Source: Mycolicibacterium chubuense NBB4
Lineage (GTDB): Bacteria > Actinomycetota > Actinomycetes > Mycobacteriales > Mycobacteriaceae
DNA: 64,000 nt
Assembly: GCF_000266905.1 (NCBI RefSeq)
Contig: NC_018022.1
Location: forward strand, 551,279 to 615,278
Reading direction: 5' to 3'
Position numbers and translations under genes: made by a program. This document shows, one piece after another, positions 17,280-25,968 of the stretch. The notes under the pieces are model-generated. The model did no database searches, was not told the DNA's origin, and was given only the letters and a program-made list of their open reading frames with translations. Numbering within the stretch: position 1 is the stretch's first letter; each line of letters opens with the position of its first letter.

Positions 17280-18518
17280 TCATTCCCAGTCCCGACGGAG
17301 GACGTGAAGGCGGCCCCTGATAAGAGGCGTCCGGGCATCATCGGGCGACAGCAGGTTCAAGGCATGCTCGAAAAGCTCGGGATCATGATCGATTTGCTCG
17401 CCCAGGATCATCGCCGGCTTCGGGTCACGGCTTCGCAGGGCGGCATCCCGGATAGCCACGTCCAACCGGTCACGCCAGTTGGCGACGCCGGGAGCTTCCG
17501 AATTTGGCAGCAGCGGGCCGCGGTAGCTTTCTGCCGCAGCAACTATGTCGCCCGCTGCCAGATGTTCCAGCACCTCGACGGCGTCACACCGAACCGGCGT
17601 CGTCAGCATGTACCGGTGTGCCGCGATCCGCCCGCTCAGCATCCGCCGCACGCGCGATACTTCGGCTTTAAGCGTCGACATCGACACTTGGCGATCACCG
17701 TAGAGCTCAAGGCCGAGCTCACCCGGTGTGTACCCGTCGGGCCGAAGCGCCAGCAGCGTCAGGATTTCTGCCTGCCGCGGACTGACCGGGACAGACACGT
17801 CGTCGACGGTGACGTCGATACGCCCCAAGCAGCGGATTGCGACATTGACGTCGGAGACCGGCCCGGCACTGCACGGTCGCAGTTCACGCAGCCGCGATTC
17901 GAGCAACGCCGCCATCGTCCGCGCCGTCGTCATCGCGAGAGGGTTGGCCCGACCGCACGTCGTGGACAAATCCAGCACTCCCAAAGTCTTCCCCTGGGGG
18001 TTTCGGATCGGCGCGCTGTAACACACCCAGTCGTGCAACGATTCGACGAGATGTTCTGCGGAAAAGACCATGCTGGGTCGCCGACTATCCAGCGCCAAGG
18101 CAACCGCGTTGGTACCAATGGCCGATTCACTCCATCGACCCCCGGGGGCGAAGTTCACCCGTTCCGCCCGCCGGCGCATCACGCGGCCCCCGCAAGTCCA
18201 CAGCAAAACGCCCCGCTCGTCGGTAACGCCCACCACAAATCCCGCGTCGGCGATCTGCTGTAAGTCACCGGCCAGCTCGTCGACCGGTCGCCGCAGCGGT
18301 GAGTCGTTCCATCGGGCCCGCGAGCACTCGTCATCGGCAGGAGCATTGCCACAGGAGGGTTCAACCGATCTCAGCGATCGCGCCCACGACTGCGCGATCT
18401 CCGGCCGGATGGCGCGCCCGTCGAATGCGCCTTTGGTGCTGCACGCGCCGGTCGAGACCACGTCGTCCCAGACCCGCTCCAATTCAACCCGAAGCGGATG
18501 GGGTGTATCGCTTAGCAC
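17280..18518 (-). CDS. GAF-domain transcriptional regulator with C-terminal winged-helix region
   Basis: A 412-residue regulator. Residues ~25-230 match the AcoR-type N-terminal sensor: RPEIAQSWARSL, then GTNAVALALDSRRPSMVF, HLVESLHDWVCYSAPI and LGVLDLST. The C-terminal part (~240-330) has a winged-helix pattern (VPVSPRQAEILTLLALRP, STLKAEVSRVRRMLSG). No AAA+ ATPase domain is present, so this is a direct DNA-binding regulator. Such GAF proteins often sense alcohols, diols or ketones near oxygenase operons. It lies between the hmo operon end and sigC on the same strand. Effector and target are unknown. Confidence 0.8.
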   Translation of the reverse strand: MLSDTPHPLRVELERVWDDVVSTGACSTKGAFDGRAIRPEIAQSWARSLRSVEPSCGNAPADDECSRARWNDSPLRRPVDELAGDLQQIADAGFVVGVTDERGVLLWTCGGRVMRRRAERVNFAPGGRWSESAIGTNAVALALDSRRPSMVFSAEHLVESLHDWVCYSAPIRNPQGKTLGVLDLSTTCGRANPLAMTTARTMAALLESRLRELRPCSAGPVSDVNVAIRCLGRIDVTVDDVSVPVSPRQAEILTLLALRPDGYTPGELGLELYGDRQVSMSTLKAEVSRVRRMLSGRIAAHRYMLTTPVRCDAVEVLEHLAAGDIVAAAESYRGPLLPNSEAPGVANWRDRLDVAIRDAALRSRDPKPAMILGEQIDHDPELFEHALNLLSPDDARTPLIRGRLHVLRRDWE

Positions 18519-18576
18519 TGGTTTTCCCTCGTTTCGGGAGGCGTGTCGGCGCGCTCGATCGCGGCGTCGGGTCGAG

Positions 18577-20109
18577 TCAGTTCACTTGGCGGTCACCGGT
18601 CCAGAATGCTGCGCGCAGTTTGAATTTCTGCTTCTTCCCGGTGGCCGTATAGGGGATGTCGGTGCGGAAGATGACTTTCTTGGGCGCTTTGTAATGAGCC
18701 AACTTTGTCTTGGCGAACTCGATGACGTGACTGGCGGCGAGGGTTTCGCCCTGACGCGGCACGACGATCGCCGTCACCAGTTCGCCCCACTTGTCATCGG
18801 GCGTCGCGATCACCGCGACATCGGCGATCGCGGGATGACCGAGGAGAGCGTCCTCAACCTCGATCGAGCTGACGTTCTCGCCACCGGTGATGATCACATC
18901 CTTTTTCCGGTCGGTGATGGTCAGGTACCCGTCAACTCCGAGGGCGCCGCCGTCACCGGTGTGGAACCATCCCGAGTCCAGCGCAGCGTCGGTCTCGTCC
19001 TTCTTGTTCCAATACTCCGCCATCACGGTGTTCGACGCGGCGAGAACCTCGCCATCCTCATCGACGCGCAGCGACGTGCCGAGCGAGGGCACGCCGGCTC
19101 TCCCCAGCTTCTTCGCCCTGTCGCCCAACGAGAGGTTGTCGTACTCACGGCGGGGCCGGTTTACCGTCAACAGCGGGGCCGTTTCGCTCAGCCCGTAAAT
19201 CTGGTTGAACTGCCAACCCAGCTCGCGTTCGATGCGAGCGATGGTCAACGACGGTGGCGGCGCGCCGGCACACACAATTCGGACACGGCCGCGCCCAGGA
19301 ATCTCCCCCGGCCAATCCTGTGCCGCGTCGAGCACCATATTCCACACGGTTGGCGCGCCACACATCAGCGTGACGCCGTGGGCGTCGACGCGCCTCAGTA
19401 TTTCCGCGCCGTCAACCTTGCGCAGCACCACCTGTTCGACACCCAGGCCCGTAGAGGCGTAAGGCATGCCCCAACCGTTGCAGTGGAACATGGGCAGTAC
19501 GTGCATCAAGACGTCGTCGTCCCCCAGCTGCATGTGCATGCCGAACGTGACGGCGTTGATCCAAATGTTGCGATGCGTCAGGCACACACCCTTGGGTTTG
19601 CCGGTCGTTCCGCTCGTGTAGTTCAGGGTGGCAAAGGCGTCCTCGTCGGGATGAGACCAGGGTTGGGGCTCGGAGTCGAAATCGAGCAGCACGTCGTCGG
19701 ATCTCTCGCCGAGCACAAGGCGATGGGGCGCTGCCACGTCGGCGAGCGGACCGTCGAGCTCTGGGTCGACCAGAAGCACATCGGATTGGCTGTCGTCGAC
19801 GATGTAGGAGACCTCGCTCGGCTGCAGCCGGAAGTTGATCGGCACCAGAATGCGGCCAGATGACGGCACGGCCAGGAGCAGCTCCATCAACCGAGCCGAG
19901 TTGTGGCTGACCACGGCAACGCGAGCGCCTTCGGGGATATTCAGCCGGTCGAGACCAGCCTGCACTGCTCGGGCCCGCGCGGCCAGCTGCCGGTAAGACA
20001 ACCGGCCCAGGTTGTGCTGCGCCGACGGTTCGTCTACGATGCCCGTGCGGTCGCCGTAGACGCGTTCCGCGCGGTCCAGGAACGCGTCAGTGGTCAGGGG
20101 CGTCCTCAT
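18577..20109 (-). CDS. AMP-forming acyl-CoA synthetase at the end of the hmo operon
   Basis: ATP-dependent acid:CoA ligase of 510 residues. The P-loop is [14 protein letters not shown], followed by the A5 motif YGLSETAP, HTGDGG, and the lysine motif TATGKKQKF at the C-terminus. The ATG overlaps the stop of the upstream 114-residue membrane-protein gene (ATGA), so it belongs to the hmoC-A-B transcription unit. A ligase fits an alkane-to-alcohol-to-acid-to-acyl-CoA route better than methane oxidation, hinting that the membrane enzyme handles C2 or longer substrates. Chain-length preference cannot be read from sequence. Confidence 0.9.
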   Translation of the reverse strand: MRTPLTTDAFLDRAERVYGDRTGIVDEPSAQHNLGRLSYRQLAARARAVQAGLDRLNIPEGARVAVVSHNSARLMELLLAVPSSGRILVPINFRLQPSEVSYIVDDSQSDVLLVDPELDGPLADVAAPHRLVLGERSDDVLLDFDSEPQPWSHPDEDAFATLNYTSGTTGKPKGVCLTHRNIWINAVTFGMHMQLGDDDVLMHVLPMFHCNGWGMPYASTGLGVEQVVLRKVDGAEILRRVDAHGVTLMCGAPTVWNMVLDAAQDWPGEIPGRGRVRIVCAGAPPPSLTIARIERELGWQFNQIYGLSETAPLLTVNRPRREYDNLSLGDRAKKLGRAGVPSLGTSLRVDEDGEVLAASNTVMAEYWNKKDETDAALDSGWFHTGDGGALGVDGYLTITDRKKDVIITGGENVSSIEVEDALLGHPAIADVAVIATPDDKWGELVTAIVVPRQGETLAASHVIEFAKTKLAHYKAPKKVIFRTDIPYTATGKKQKFKLRAAFWTGDRQVN

Positions 20110-20450
20110 GTCTGCGTCAATCCCGTCCCCGAAGTGGCCGAGCCGCCAGGGTGCGATGTGGACGCAGTGTGGTCAGGCGGCCCGCTCCCGAGGCTGGCGA
20201 ATGTCACATCGCCTCGTTCGACAGCCGCGATGAACTCGCTCATCTCCTCGTGCAGGCTCACCGAGCCCAGGCAGAACTCGTCTGCCTGCGGTGCGGGGGT
20301 TCTCGATACGAAGTATGCAATCGCGCCGACCGGCACAATGAGAGCGCAGAGCATCGCGACCAGGCTTGCCAGCACGCTCCACCCGCTCGCTTGGGTCAGT
20401 GGGCCGCTGTAGTCACCCATGGCAACGAGGTGTTGAGTGTTGTTCATCAT
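20106..20450 (-). CDS. Small single-span membrane protein of the hmo operon (114 residues)
   Basis: A short protein with one clear transmembrane helix at about residues 24-48 (VLASLVAMLCALIVPVGAI). It is followed by a polar C-terminal domain of ~65 residues containing SLHEEMSEFIAAVERGDVTF and a Gly/Ser/Thr-rich end. Both ends overlap neighbouring genes by ATGA, so it is clearly co-translated. I do not recognise a named family. It occupies the place of pmoD/hmoD-type accessory genes behind pmoCAB or hmoCAB, and may be a subunit or assembly factor of the copper enzyme. Confidence 0.75.
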   Translation of the reverse strand: MMNNTQHLVAMGDYSGPLTQASGWSVLASLVAMLCALIVPVGAIAYFVSRTPAPQADEFCLGSVSLHEEMSEFIAAVERGDVTFASLGSGPPDHTASTSHPGGSATSGTGLTQT

Positions 20451-20662
20451 GACCTTTCACAAAATGGGTGGTCGGTCTCGGCTTCCGATGTCGTGACTTC
20501 TGGGGCAGACGTATCCGCGTCATCTTCTTCGGAGCGCGTTCGACGAGTCACGATGACGAGAATTACGATCGGGAACAGCAACGCGAACAGAGTTCCGCCG
20601 CCGATGAACGCGATCTCATCGCTGGTGAGCTGTCCACCATGGGCGAGGATGGTCTCATTCAT
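20447..20662 (-). CDS. Small single-span membrane protein of the hmo operon (71 residues)
   Basis: A 71-residue protein with a short N-terminus (MNETILAHGGQLTSDEIAFI), one transmembrane helix (about residues 22-42, FALLFPIVILVIVT) and an acidic tail (RSEEDDADTSAPEV). It follows hmoB by 94 bases and overlaps the next gene by ATGA. Basic residues right after the helix (TRRTR) suggest an N-outside, C-inside orientation. With the 114-residue protein it may form an accessory pair for the membrane monooxygenase. No known family recognised. Confidence 0.7.
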   Translation of the reverse strand: MNETILAHGGQLTSDEIAFIGGGTLFALLFPIVILVIVTRRTRSEEDDADTSAPEVTTSEAETDHPFCERS

Positions 20663-20756
20663 GGCAAGCGTTTCCCGATCGGTATCTGTTCCGGAGGCGC
20701 GAGGGTGAACCGGCCCGGTTCGACTGGCTGTGTTTCATCCGGGCCGGTCCACACCT

Positions 20757-22034
20757 CTATTGGGTTCCGTATTCAGGTAGGACGCCCGACGTCAGTTCGT
20801 TGATCTCCGAGGTGGACGTCTGCCCCGCGGCATCCTGGAAGAACATCAGTCCGGTAACACGGATCTGAGCGTCGTTGGTCGGCAACAGATTCCGTGATAG
20901 CAGCGAACGCGCGTCGAGTTCGACGGTCAAATTGCTCGACCCGCCTGGAGGAATGGGCCCCGACGGTGAGACCGTGGCTACGCCGTCAGTGTCCGGTTTG
21001 GCACCGTCCGTGACGGTGACCACGTAATCGGCGAATTGCAGACGGTCTAACCTGACGGGTGAATTGGACTTGTTGTCAACGTTAACCTTCAGTACCAACG
21101 TGCCTGTCTTCTCCTGGAAGACCGCGCTTTGTACCTGCGTCTCGAGTTGCCTGGCCAACCCAGAGGGCGTTTGCGGCACCGGCGACAACCGGGCTACCTG
21201 GGGCGGGATGTGCGGGCCGTCAAATACCTGTGCGTAGGCGTATCCGCCCAACCCGAGCACCAGCGCGACGATCGCGATCCCGATGCTGACGTTGCGTTCC
21301 TTAGGTGTCACCAGGGTGGCACCACCGCCGGCGTTGACTACCGCGGCACGTTGCAACAGTGATTTCCGCAGCCAGAAGGCGGCGTACGCCACGGCGACCA
21401 ACAGTCCAAGAACATGCCAGATGACGACCCGACCGAGGCCATAGCTAGCTAGGTCGACATTGCGACCGTCAGATAGGGTTTGCGGTTCGGTGAAGGTGCC
21501 GGCGTCGTTGATGGTGATGTATTTACCTTCCCCGACGAGCGTTCCGGTGCCCTCCATCGCCATTGCCGGGTGCACGTGCCAGGTACCCGGAATACGCGCC
21601 TTCAGGACGATTTTGTACGGATATATCCCGCCCTTGGACACCTTGACGGACTGCGGAGTGAACATCCCCGACATCTCGCGTTCCTCGACCATGAATACCG
21701 GACCTGGCGTGTTGACCGTGAGGTATCCGAGATCCGGCGGCGCGATGGTGTGGTCAGGCCACGAATTCATGATGCGCAGGGTGCCCGTGATCGTCAGCTC
21801 TTGGCCGACGTCGAGCCGGTCGGTGGAAAACTGAGTGTCGTAGAACGCTACGGTCGAAGTTCGCTCGAACGGTTGTTGGCTCTGCTCGCCGTGCGCGGAC
21901 GCTAGCGGCGGCGGCGCGAGAACCAATAACAGACCCACCACTCCAGCCAGCGAAAAGAGCTTGGCGCGGCGTGCGCCGTTGCGGGGGGTGTGCTTCTTGC
22001 GCAAGTCGAGATAGTCCATGAGCGATTTCGCCAT
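20757..22034 (-). CDS. hmoB: Copper membrane monooxygenase subunit B (HmoB/PmoB family)
   Basis: A 425-residue extracytoplasmic copper subunit. A signal peptide ends at LASA, leaving His48 as the probable mature N-terminal residue. IPGTWHVHPAMAMEGTG then provides His153 and His155. These three match the PmoB copper site (H33, H137, H139 of M. capsulatus). Two transmembrane helices (about 199-217 and 245-265) separate the first cupredoxin domain from a second one at the C-terminus. The start is the ATG beginning MAKSLMDY; the much longer upstream frame overlaps hmoA and is spurious. Related actinobacterial enzymes (HmoCAB, BmoCAB) oxidise C2-C4 hydrocarbons. Confidence 0.93.
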   Translation of the reverse strand: MAKSLMDYLDLRKKHTPRNGARRAKLFSLAGVVGLLLVLAPPPLASAHGEQSQQPFERTSTVAFYDTQFSTDRLDVGQELTITGTLRIMNSWPDHTIAPPDLGYLTVNTPGPVFMVEEREMSGMFTPQSVKVSKGGIYPYKIVLKARIPGTWHVHPAMAMEGTGTLVGEGKYITINDAGTFTEPQTLSDGRNVDLASYGLGRVVIWHVLGLLVAVAYAAFWLRKSLLQRAAVVNAGGGATLVTPKERNVSIGIAIVALVLGLGGYAYAQVFDGPHIPPQVARLSPVPQTPSGLARQLETQVQSAVFQEKTGTLVLKVNVDNKSNSPVRLDRLQFADYVVTVTDGAKPDTDGVATVSPSGPIPPGGSSNLTVELDARSLLSRNLLPTNDAQIRVTGLMFFQDAAGQTSTSEINELTSGVLPEYGTQ

Positions 22035-22060
22035 CGTGATCACCTTTGATTCAGTCTGAT

Positions 22061-22834
22061 TTAGTCGGTTTGAAGCTTGAAGAACTTGCCGATCGGCCAG
22101 ACCGCGAGGTATTTGCCGATGAGGAAGCCGACTACGTAGCCGACCACCGAGAGCATCCCTGCAAACACGGAGACGACGATGGTGATGTTGCTGACGAGGG
22201 CCTTGAGGTGACCCTCCTCGATCATTCGCAAGTATTCGGGGGTCTGCGTGCGCGCAATGTGAAACGACATGGTGTCCGCGACCGTCAGCAGCGTGCCGTG
22301 GAAATCGACCGGCGCCAAGAACGGTGACAATGCGGGGAAGTTGAAGAACCAGAACAGCACACCCCACGCGAAGCTGCCGATGACAGCGGTGAGCCAATAG
22401 CTGCGCGTAACGAGAAGGATGACATCCAGAATGATTGCAGCCAGGATAAAAGTCTCGGGCCAGGTGAAATTTATCGGCAGGTGCGCCCACAGATCAAAAC
22501 TCGCAGTGCGCGACAACCATTGCGCCGGAAGTAGCGCGACCGCACACAGCGTTGCGCCGGCCGGGAGGCGCAGTCGATCCCATGCGATGTACTGGACAGC
22601 CGCGGGGATGATGATGCCCAGCGCCGGGGTCAGCAGCGGCCAGAATTCGCGGTCCTTCCAGTCGGCCCAGAATGACCAGTCCCCGGTGAACAACATCTGA
22701 TTGAGGTGATAGGCACCCGCGATCAGAAGCAATGCTCCGACCAGGAGAAGAATATCCCAGCGCCGACTTAGCAACGGCTTCGATGTCGGTTGCGCCTCAG
22801 GTGGCGTCGCTGTGGACGGCTGTAATGCGGTCAT
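22061..22834 (-). CDS. hmoA: Copper membrane monooxygenase subunit A (HmoA/PmoA family)
   Basis: An integral membrane subunit of about 257 residues with around seven hydrophobic helices. PmoA/AmoA hallmarks are present: GDWSFWADWKDREFWP, DRLRLPAGA, INFTWPETFI and PVDFHGTLLTVADTMSF, the last close to the end as in PmoA. It sits between hmoC and hmoB as in all pmoCAB operons. I chose the ATG at 22834 with AAGGA upstream. An alternative at 22891 would add 19 residues not typical of the family. Confidence 0.93.
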   Translation of the reverse strand: MTALQPSTATPPEAQPTSKPLLSRRWDILLLVGALLLIAGAYHLNQMLFTGDWSFWADWKDREFWPLLTPALGIIIPAAVQYIAWDRLRLPAGATLCAVALLPAQWLSRTASFDLWAHLPINFTWPETFILAAIILDVILLVTRSYWLTAVIGSFAWGVLFWFFNFPALSPFLAPVDFHGTLLTVADTMSFHIARTQTPEYLRMIEEGHLKALVSNITIVVSVFAGMLSVVGYVVGFLIGKYLAVWPIGKFFKLQTD

Positions 22835-23004
22835 GGTCTGAAGGATCCTTCGACGGTGAGTGAGCCTGGTGAAAATTTCATCGTGTTTCATTTTTCTGCT
22901 GGTGGCTTAGCTTGCCGCCGAGCGCGTTTGGGTGGAGGGTCCCCACAGCGGAGAGTCGAACTCATCCCCGCTGCGGGAACCCAGACCCGAAACCGGGTCC
23001 GCTT

Positions 23005-23892
23005 TTAGTGCAGCACTCCGCTTTCTCGCTGCGGTGTCGCCGACTCGGCAGGCGCCGTGGCGGCGTGCGCGGGCTTATCCGACGACGTGGCTGCAGCAGC
23101 AAGATCGCGCTCCTGACGGGCCAGTTCGAAGACGCGCGGAAGCGTCTCGAACCAGATCGCGAACGTCGCGGCGAGCAGATAGCCGAAGATCACAAACGGC
23201 CAGTGCAACGGCGCGGAGAAGACCTCTTCGGCCTGGAAGAAGCTGTGTCCGAACTCGTTCATCGCCACCTGAAAGAACAGCAGCGCGGAGCCAGCCACGA
23301 TGAGCGTGAACGACACCGGCAGCGCCTTGCCTCCGTAAATGTGCGGCAAGCGAGTGCGGGCGTACAGGTAGATGCCCGCCGCCATGTAGATCATCAGCGG
23401 GAACACGCCGTAGAACAGTACGTCGTGGCTTGGGGTGAAGGCGGTGTCGCGGGTGAGGATTTGGTGCCAAGTGGCGTCCTCTTCGGCGAAATAGCTGCCG
23501 CCAGCGAAGACCGTAAAGCAGAACATGGCGACCAGCACCCACAACGTCCACAGGCGGCGACCTTCGTCTTCGCGTGTGAGCTCCTTGGGCAGCCGCTTGG
23601 CCGAAACCCAGGTCCAGGCGAAAACTGCGGCCGCGACGGTGGGCAGCAGCAGCATGTTCGCCGCGGCTAGCGTCAACCAGTACCTATTGAAGTCCGGGCC
23701 ATGCGAATCCAGCCCGGTCGAGAACGCCCATACCTGCTGGTAGATCCGCCAGCCGAGGCAAAGCGCGCCCACCGCGGACAACGCGACGATCAGCGGAACC
23801 CAGGAGAATCCGCGCGACACCGGGCCGCGTTGCTCGTAACTCTTGGGAGCGCCGCGATGGCTAACTCGCTGTTCGGTTTGACTTGTACTCAT
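23005..23892 (-). CDS. hmoC: Copper membrane monooxygenase subunit C (HmoC/PmoC family)
   Basis: A 295-residue integral membrane subunit. The metal site now regarded as catalytically important is intact: D139, H143 and H156 (EEDATWHQILTRD ... TPSH), with the same 4- and 13-residue spacing as D156, H160 and H173 of M. capsulatus PmoC. Other family blocks are LPHIYGGKALPVSF, FFQVAMNEFGHSFFQAEE and APLHWPFVIFGY. Around six helices are visible, and the C-terminus is an Ala/Pro-rich cytoplasmic tail. It is the first gene of the hmo operon, 170 bases ahead of hmoA. Confidence 0.94.
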   Translation of the reverse strand: MSTSQTEQRVSHRGAPKSYEQRGPVSRGFSWVPLIVALSAVGALCLGWRIYQQVWAFSTGLDSHGPDFNRYWLTLAAANMLLLPTVAAAVFAWTWVSAKRLPKELTREDEGRRLWTLWVLVAMFCFTVFAGGSYFAEEDATWHQILTRDTAFTPSHDVLFYGVFPLMIYMAAGIYLYARTRLPHIYGGKALPVSFTLIVAGSALLFFQVAMNEFGHSFFQAEEVFSAPLHWPFVIFGYLLAATFAIWFETLPRVFELARQERDLAAAATSSDKPAHAATAPAESATPQRESGVLH

Positions 23893-24276
23893 ATCGTTCC
23901 GAGATCCTTTCGTTCGAGATTGTTAGCTGGCAGTGGATTCGACGCAGGTGGCCACCCCCTCTGCGAGTTGCCTACGTGTTTTTTGATGTCCGACGTTCTA
24001 GATCGACAGCGACCGCCATCGGCGGCACTGTCCAGCGCCATGGCGGGATTGGCGCCGCCGGGTTGGGTCGCGTACCACTCTCCGCGATATCAGCCATGTA
24101 ATCCCTCCGGTTCGCCAGCGCGCCTGCAGTCTGGGTCACAACGGCGCGAGCGATGTGACGTGCATCATTGTCACCTAGCCAGACTGTCCTTAACTGTTCG
24201 ACTATTGGACACCTCGCGGTGGCGTGGGAGAGCGAAGTTGGAGGCGCCAACGCGCAGATCAAAGCCCCATTGGCTG
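23893..24276 (-). promoter_or_regulatory. Upstream region of hmoC
   Basis: 384 bases between the AcoR-type regulator gene and hmoC, with no credible gene. An inverted repeat GTGAC-N10-GTCAC lies at 24155-24174, about 265 bases before the hmoC start, and could be an activator site. Arms are only five bases long, so chance occurrence is possible. No promoter hexamers were assigned. Confidence 0.4.
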
Positions 24277-25938
24277 TCAAGAGGGGATGCCGAGCGCCTT
24301 CATGCGCGAGTAGAGCGTGCTTCGGCTGATGCCCAATTCGCGTGCGGCGTGCACCTTGTTGCCGGAGGCGTTGGCCAGCGCGTCGACGATCGCCTGCCGC
24401 TCGGCGCGTTCCCGACCGCCGAGATGGGTGATTCGGCCGGTGTCTTGATACCTGGTCGGTAGGTCGCGCAGATCGATTCTGCCGCCTGTCGCGGTCTGCG
24501 ACGCCGCACGCAAGGCGCTGGCGAGCTCGCTCAGATTGCCCGGCCAATCAGCGGCGCACAGTGCGGCGAGCGCCGCCGGCGTCAGCTCCCACTTGCCCTC
24601 AAGCTCCGACAGCATCCGGCGCGAGATGGCCCCCAACTCGAGTCGGCGCCGACGGAGGGGAGGAATGTCGATGCGCCCCGGGCAGCGGGCGACCAGAGCC
24701 GCGAAACTGAGCGCCAGGTCGTCTAGCGGGGGACTTGTCAGGACTAATCGGGGCCCGGTGTCCCGGTCAAGGAGCCGCTTCAGTGCGGCGACTATCGATT
24801 CGGGTAGCGACTCAACGTGCTCTATCACGATCGCCGGCGCCGAGGAGCCCGCCGCGTCGGTCAACTGCTGCAGCCACTGCGTCTCGCCCAGCTGTACGAC
24901 GTCCGCGGCATCCAGCCAGGCGGCTGCGTCTCCGGCGATCTCGCGAGCGGCCGTGCTGCGGCCCGAGCCCGGCTCACCACACACCGCCACCGGCCCCTCC
25001 ACCCCGGCAACCCGGCTGATATCGACGCTTAGGCGTGGTGGCGCGGCATTGACGTGCACCCCACGAGGAACGTGACTCACCTCGGGAAGCAACGGGACAA
25101 CGACGAAGATGGCGCCCCCTTCGCTACCAATAACGGACTCGGCTTCCACCCGCGCCGCTTCACCGCAGGCCAATTCGATGTCGATCCGCCGCCGCTCACC
25201 GGGGCGGAGCTCTGCAGCGATCTCGCGCAACAGCACGTAATCGGTCGAGCTCAACAGGTTCGCGGCGACGTTGTTGTGCAGCAGCATGTCTGTGCCAATA
25301 GCGGCCAGTGCCGCATGGGGAGGCGGCATCGTGTCCTGGAACGCGGCAACCAGGCGCTGCTGCGACACTTTCGATCCGTCCAGCAGCCGGCGTTCGATTT
25401 CGCGCACAGCACGGTCGACAAACGGGATGAACAGCGGATCAGCCCGCGGATCCTCGACGGTCATATCGAGAACGCCTTCGACCCTGCCCGTCGCCGGATG
25501 AATGATCGGCGACCCATAGCAACTCAGCCCGCGCAGCCGTTCGAGGAAGTGCTCAGGACCGTTGACGACGACACCGCGGCGGACCTCCAGCGGCGTCCCC
25601 AGCGACGTCGTACCGGCCAGATCTTCGCTGAAGCAGGCACCGGTGACGATTCCCAGGTTCTCGACGCGGCGAGCAAAGGTCGTGCTGTCGACGACGCTGC
25701 GCACGATGCGACCGTCGCGATCGGCCAACAACAGGCACAACCCCGCATCGGCAATTTCTTGTCCGAGCTGTTCGAGAACGGGCATCGCCGATCGCAGCAA
25801 ACGAGAATCCTGATCGAAGTCCGCTGTCAGGTCGACCTGTAGGGCCCTGGTTGGTTCGACGCCGCTCAGCCTGGACCGTCGCCATGACATCACGATATCC
25901 GGGCGCATCGGCGGCGGCGTCGCTGCTTCGACGGGCAC
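24277..25938 (-). CDS. AcoR/MimR-type regulator (GAF, degenerate AAA+, Fis-type helix-turn-helix)
   Basis: A 553-residue regulator. The GAF sensor (about residues 40-185) contains VTGACFSEDLAGTTSLGTPL and LSCYGSPIIHP. The ATPase-like centre has an altered Walker A (GEPGSGRST, Arg in place of Lys) and a weak Walker B (AIVIEHVESLP), and it lacks the GAFTGA loop that contacts sigma-54. The end is a Fis-type helix-turn-helix (NKVHAARELGISRSTLYSRM). This is the form expected in actinobacteria, which lack sigma-54; similar regulators control short-alkane and propane monooxygenases. It lies just upstream of hmoC on the same strand and divergent from mdo. I chose the GTG at 25938 because of AAGGGGG upstream; 25908 (ATG) is an alternative. 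Confidence 0.85.
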   Translation of the reverse strand: MPVEAATPPPMRPDIVMSWRRSRLSGVEPTRALQVDLTADFDQDSRLLRSAMPVLEQLGQEIADAGLCLLLADRDGRIVRSVVDSTTFARRVENLGIVTGACFSEDLAGTTSLGTPLEVRRGVVVNGPEHFLERLRGLSCYGSPIIHPATGRVEGVLDMTVEDPRADPLFIPFVDRAVREIERRLLDGSKVSQQRLVAAFQDTMPPPHAALAAIGTDMLLHNNVAANLLSSTDYVLLREIAAELRPGERRRIDIELACGEAARVEAESVIGSEGGAIFVVVPLLPEVSHVPRGVHVNAAPPRLSVDISRVAGVEGPVAVCGEPGSGRSTAAREIAGDAAAWLDAADVVQLGETQWLQQLTDAAGSSAPAIVIEHVESLPESIVAALKRLLDRDTGPRLVLTSPPLDDLALSFAALVARCPGRIDIPPLRRRRLELGAISRRMLSELEGKWELTPAALAALCAADWPGNLSELASALRAASQTATGGRIDLRDLPTRYQDTGRITHLGGRERAERQAIVDALANASGNKVHAARELGISRSTLYSRMKALGIPS

Positions 25939-25952
25939 CTCGCCACCCCCTT

Positions 25953-25968
25953 CGTGATCTGCGTCACA
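25953..25968. promoter_or_regulatory. CRP-type operator upstream of the AcoR-type regulator
   Basis: CGTGATCTGCGTCACA contains the palindrome GTGA-N6-TCAC, the core of the mycobacterial CRP/Cmr consensus TGTGA-N6-TCACA. It lies 15-30 bases before the chosen start codon, so bound protein could block or activate transcription of the regulator, or act on the divergent mdo promoter from a distance. Confidence 0.5.

Noticed and set aside
22035..22490. N-terminal extension of the hmoB frame
   Set aside because: It overlaps hmoA in another frame, reads as low-quality Arg/His-rich sequence, and the real start with a signal peptide is at 22034.
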